From positions 656,120 through 664,616 of the forward strand of contig CP070828.1 in the NCBI GenBank assembly GCA_020344715.1: a DNA stretch of 8,497 nt, in the 5' to 3' direction. The DNA is from Candidatus Bathyarchaeota archaeon (GTDB lineage: Archaea > Thermoproteota > Bathyarchaeia > Bathyarchaeales > Bathyarchaeaceae). Shown one piece after another: positions 5,796 through 8,497 of this stretch (positions within the stretch are counted from its first letter, which is position 1; each line of letters begins with the position of its first letter). Position numbers and translations under genes: made by a program. Below the pieces are notes generated by a model, which saw only the letters and a program-made list of their open reading frames with translations, did not search any database and was not told the origin of the DNA.

Positions 5796-8197
5796 CAGTC
5801 TCTCTTCTGAATGACAAATTCCGGAAATTCTTTTAGTTTCTCTGCCATGGCACTCAGTTTCTTCTCAACCTTCTGATTTATTGTCTTTTCTTCAAAGGTT
5901 CCGCTAGAGAGCCTTGTTCCAGCTTTAATTCCCGTCAGAATCTCTATACCTTGATCGATCGTTTTGACAGGATAGATGTGGAATTTGCCTGCTCGAACAA
6001 CTTCGATTACTTCTTCCTTTAACATGAGGTTTTGAACATTGCTTTCAGGGATGAGGACCCCCTGTTCTCCGGTGAAGCCTCGGGCTTTGCAGACCTCAAA
6101 GAACCCTTCAATCTTCTCGTTGACTCCTCCGATCGCTTGAACCTCTCCCTTCTGGTTCACAGAACCGGTGACGGCTAGGCCCTGTTTAACAGGAACCTCC
6201 GATAACGTCGACAGCAAAGCATATAGTTCGGTGCTGGAAGCACTGTCTCCTTCGATCATTCCGTAGCTCTGTTCAAAAACCAATCGGGCTGACAAGCTGA
6301 GAGGTTTGTCGTGAGCATACTTTTCGGTCAAGTAGCCGCTCAGTATCAGTACTCCCTTTGTGTGTATGGGTCCTGCCAGTCTTGCTTCCCGCTGAATATC
6401 GATGATGCCTTCTTTTCCAAGTCCTACACTGGCAGTCACTCGAGAAGGAGCACCGAAGGCGAAATCTCCCAAGCTCATGACGGAGAGACCATTCACCTGT
6501 CCGACCGCTTCACCATCAGTTCCGATGAGAAGAACGTTCCGTTCAATCATCTCCCGAATCTTCTCCTGAATGAGATTAGAGCGATAGACTTTCTCGTCGA
6601 TGGCCTTCTTCACGTGGCGGGCGGTGGTATATTCAGAATTTTCTTGTTGAGCATAGAAGTTGGCCTCTCGAATTATATCAGCAACGTCGCCGAACCTTGT
6701 AGAGAGCTTCTGCTGATCCTGAGCCAGTCTGGAACCATACTCGATTGTTTTGGCTAATCCTGACGCATCGAGGTGTCTGAGCTTCTCTTTCCGAACAAAA
6801 GTACAGATAAAAGAAGCATATCGTCTCATGTTTTCTTCATTTCGGTCCATGGTGGTGTCGAAGTCTGCCTTGACCTTAAAGAGGCGTTTGAAGTCGACAT
6901 CTAGAAGATAGAGCTGCGGATAGAGATTCGGATGCCCGACGAGCACGACTTTCACTTTCAGCGGAATGGATTCGGGTTTCAACCCCTTGGTCGTTATGAA
7001 CCCTAGACGTTCCCCAGCTTCTTCGATGTCCAAGCATTCATTCATCAACGACCTTTTCAAGGTGTCATATGAAAAGAGATTACGCAACAAATCCTCCACG
7101 GTGAGAACCAAGTATCCTCCATTCGCTTTGTGCAGTGATCCTCCGCGAACCATCGTGAAGTCCGTTGTTAGCACGCCAAACTGAGCTTCCTTCTCTATTC
7201 GACCAAAGAGGTTTTGATGCGTAGCGTTTTGCTCAACGATTACCGGAGCTCCTTGAAGTGACGAGTTGTCCACAACAAGATTCACTTCATACTTCCTGAA
7301 TGGAAGTTCCTTCAGCCAAGGAGCTCGAAAAGGTATCGTAGGTTCTTTAGGACCTCCTATGAAACTCTCGAGATTTTCCAGAACATCCTTTTTTACAGCT
7401 TCCAAGTAGGTTATGATATCAGGAAATTTGCTGTATTTTTCAAGAAGCTCGTCAACTAGGTGACCGATGGCAAACAGGGCAACCTCCTGATTCAGTTCAT
7501 CTGTCTTGTCAGCGATCTTCTTCTGCAGCTCCCTAAGCTGCCTCATAGCACTCCGCAACTCTGTCTTCAACTTCTCCCTTCTCCTTTCGATCTCCCGTCT
7601 GATCTCAGGAGACAAGGCCAGAAGATCTGCCTCGCTTAAGGGTCGACCTTTCACGACCGGGATTACCAAAACTCCTATCGGTGTACTCTGAAGAACGAAA
7701 CCTTCTTTCTTAGCTCTCTCGTTGAGCTTGGATAGGAGTTCTTTCCTCTCATTATCAATTGAAGCAACAAGCGAATCCCGTTTTGTCGCATAATCTTCGC
7801 TTTCAAAAGCTCTAGGTAAAAAGGTTCGTGCATTGTTGACAAAGCTTCGCATGTCCATCTGAAATTCCTTTCCTTTTCCAGGGGGTAACTCAATGGCTCT
7901 CGGCTGATGCGAGTTGACGAAGTTGTTCACATAGCACCAATCGGAAGGCACAGGCTTACTTTTCGCCACCTCCTCAAGAAACCCTTTGACAGCTGTCTTC
8001 CTCCCGGTTCCTGGGAGACCGGCAACATAAATGTTGAAACCTTCCTCCTTGATGTCCAATCCAAATCGTAGCGCCTTTACAGCTCTTCCTTGACCGATTA
8101 TGCCTTCGAGGGGAGTCAACTCTTCGGTCGTCTTGCAATGTAATCCAGAAGGTTCAGCTCTTCTTCTCAAATTCTCAACGGATAACTCTTTTATCAT
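5795..8197 (-). CDS. LonC-type (AAA_32) ATP-dependent serine protease
   Basis: An 800-residue Lon-family protease of the AAA_32/TTC1975 type, which unfolds substrates with an AAA+ motor and cuts them with a Ser-Lys dyad. Order: N-terminal AAA half with the P-loop GLPGTGRKT at 60-68; an inserted helical, charged, coiled-coil-like region at about 138-275 (densest at 200-235); the second AAA half with HKANGGYLVL at 356-365 and DFKRLFKVKADF at 435-446 (Arg438 a likely Arg finger); a helical lid at about 455-550; and the peptidase domain at about 560-755. Catalytic Ser652 sits in EGDSASS and Lys695 in GVNEKIEG. Their 43-residue spacing equals that of Ser679 and Lys722 in E. coli Lon. At the P-loop an Arg occupies the usual Lys place, with Lys next to it. 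There is no membrane segment, unlike archaeal LonB, so this is a cytosolic quality-control or regulatory protease. The ATG at 8197 is supported by a TATA box 31 bases upstream. It appears single and intact. Confidence 0.95.
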   Translation of the reverse strand: MIKELSVENLRRRAEPSGLHCKTTEELTPLEGIIGQGRAVKALRFGLDIKEEGFNIYVAGLPGTGRKTAVKGFLEEVAKSKPVPSDWCYVNNFVNSHQPRAIELPPGKGKEFQMDMRSFVNNARTFLPRAFESEDYATKRDSLVASIDNERKELLSKLNERAKKEGFVLQSTPIGVLVIPVVKGRPLSEADLLALSPEIRREIERRREKLKTELRSAMRQLRELQKKIADKTDELNQEVALFAIGHLVDELLEKYSKFPDIITYLEAVKKDVLENLESFIGGPKEPTIPFRAPWLKELPFRKYEVNLVVDNSSLQGAPVIVEQNATHQNLFGRIEKEAQFGVLTTDFTMVRGGSLHKANGGYLVLTVEDLLRNLFSYDTLKRSLMNECLDIEEAGERLGFITTKGLKPESIPLKVKVVLVGHPNLYPQLYLLDVDFKRLFKVKADFDTTMDRNEENMRRYASFICTFVRKEKLRHLDASGLAKTIEYGSRLAQDQQKLSTRFGDVADIIREANFYAQQENSEYTTARHVKKAIDEKVYRSNLIQEKIREMIERNVLLIGTDGEAVGQVNGLSVMSLGDFAFGAPSRVTASVGLGKEGIIDIQREARLAGPIHTKGVLILSGYLTEKYAHDKPLSLSARLVFEQSYGMIEGDSASSTELYALLSTLSEVPVKQGLAVTGSVNQKGEVQAIGGVNEKIEGFFEVCKARGFTGEQGVLIPESNVQNLMLKEEVIEVVRAGKFHIYPVKTIDQGIEILTGIKAGTRLSSGTFEEKTINQKVEKKLSAMAEKLKEFPEFVIQKRD

Positions 8198-8224
8198 TGA
8201 AATTTCTTCCCTAGGCTCAAACTG

Positions 8225-8233
8225 TTTTATAGG
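8225..8233 (-). promoter_or_regulatory. TATA box and BRE-like bases of the Lon-type protease gene
   Basis: On the minus strand ACCTATAAAACAG is a near-consensus archaeal TATA box (TATAAAA at 8231-8225) preceded by BRE-like ACC. Its centre is 31 bases before the ATG at 8197, which predicts transcription starting about 5 bases before the start codon. The purine-rich AGGGAAG (about 8208-8214) that could be taken for a Shine-Dalgarno site would then lie outside the mRNA. Confidence 0.6.
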
Positions 8234-8497
8234 TAATTCAATAGGGGAGTTAATAAGCTACGCGGAATCGATTCTTGTTCCTCCGTCTGTATGTTGCGAA
8301 CCTGTCCGAGAATAACCTCTCGATTGAGAGTTCTTGTTGGCTATTGAACGGTTTGAGAAGCTTCGTTCTCGGGCAACTTCACGGACTGCGGCACATCGTA
8401 CCTCATGCAATACCCAAGAAGACTCGACATCTTCGACTTCGAAATGCTCAACGATATTAAAACGAGTGCTAATCAGGCATAGGCAGATTATGCTGTA
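8234..8497. other. Region beyond the protease promoter with no supported gene
   Basis: Several frames are open but none is convincing. On the minus strand a frame is open from the right edge (8497) for 79 codons to a TAG at 8258-8260; its last half is Ser/Asn/Gln/Arg-rich and featureless, unlike the other proteins here. It could still be the C-terminus of a gene mostly outside the window. A plus frame from 8275 to 8460 (61 codons from a TTG) and another running off the edge overlap it. No RNA gene or repeat is seen. Confidence 0.3.

Noticed and set aside
5660..5797. In-frame open stretch of 44 codons after the protease TGA, as if for stop readthrough
   Set aside because: The protease already has a normal family length at the TGA, no readthrough context is visible, and the stretch is better explained as part of the decayed spacer.
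6311..6757. Plus-strand open frame of 148 codons inside the protease gene
   Set aside because: It is antisense to the conserved lid and peptidase region of the Lon-type protease and has no recognisable domain.
1..8497. CRISPR array, tRNA, rRNA, insertion sequence or phage genes
   Set aside because: I saw no regularly spaced repeats, no cloverleaf-like gene, no transposase or integrase motif and no terminal inverted repeats in the window.

Overview
The window is almost certainly archaeal chromosome, most like an uncultured Bathyarchaeia or other Thermoproteota-type lineage; the lineage is a guess, the domain is firmer. The reasons are TATA-like boxes about 30 bases upstream of two start codons, two KaiC-family ATPases side by side, a surface protein with PKD and CARDB domains and dense N-glycosylation sequons, and a membrane-anchored cyclophilin. 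G+C looks to be in the mid-40s percent by eye.

Layout. Bases 1-247 (minus) hold the start of a membrane-anchored cyclophilin-type prolyl isomerase that runs off the left edge. Divergent from it, 361-1290 (plus) is a nitroreductase-family flavoprotein with an unresolved start. After a 290-base gap comes a soluble single-domain KaiC-like ATPase (1581-2366, plus). A 260-base gap with two small hairpins and a doubtful short ORF leads to a 921-residue protein (2627-5392, plus). Its order is N-terminal hydrophobic segment, large glycosylatable ectodomain with two PKD and one CARDB-like domain, a second membrane helix, then a cytoplasmic KaiC-like ATPase domain. A convergent gap (5393-5794) contains what looks like a decayed acetyltransferase on the minus strand. 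Then a LonC-type (AAA_32) ATP-dependent protease fills 5795-8197 (minus), with a clear TATA box upstream. Bases 8232-8497 hold no gene I can support.

How it may work together. The most interesting unit is the KaiC pair. One is soluble and keeps the KaiC active-site signatures. The other is tethered to the membrane behind a cell-surface sensor or adhesin, and one of its two catalytic carboxylates is replaced by Cys. A reasonable hypothesis is a transmembrane signalling module in which an external ligand, sugar or contact is read by the PKD/CARDB ectodomain and relayed to a KaiC-type ring, perhaps with the soluble KaiC as partner. The protease, isomerase and nitroreductase look like ordinary chromosomal neighbours, and nothing ties them to the KaiC module.
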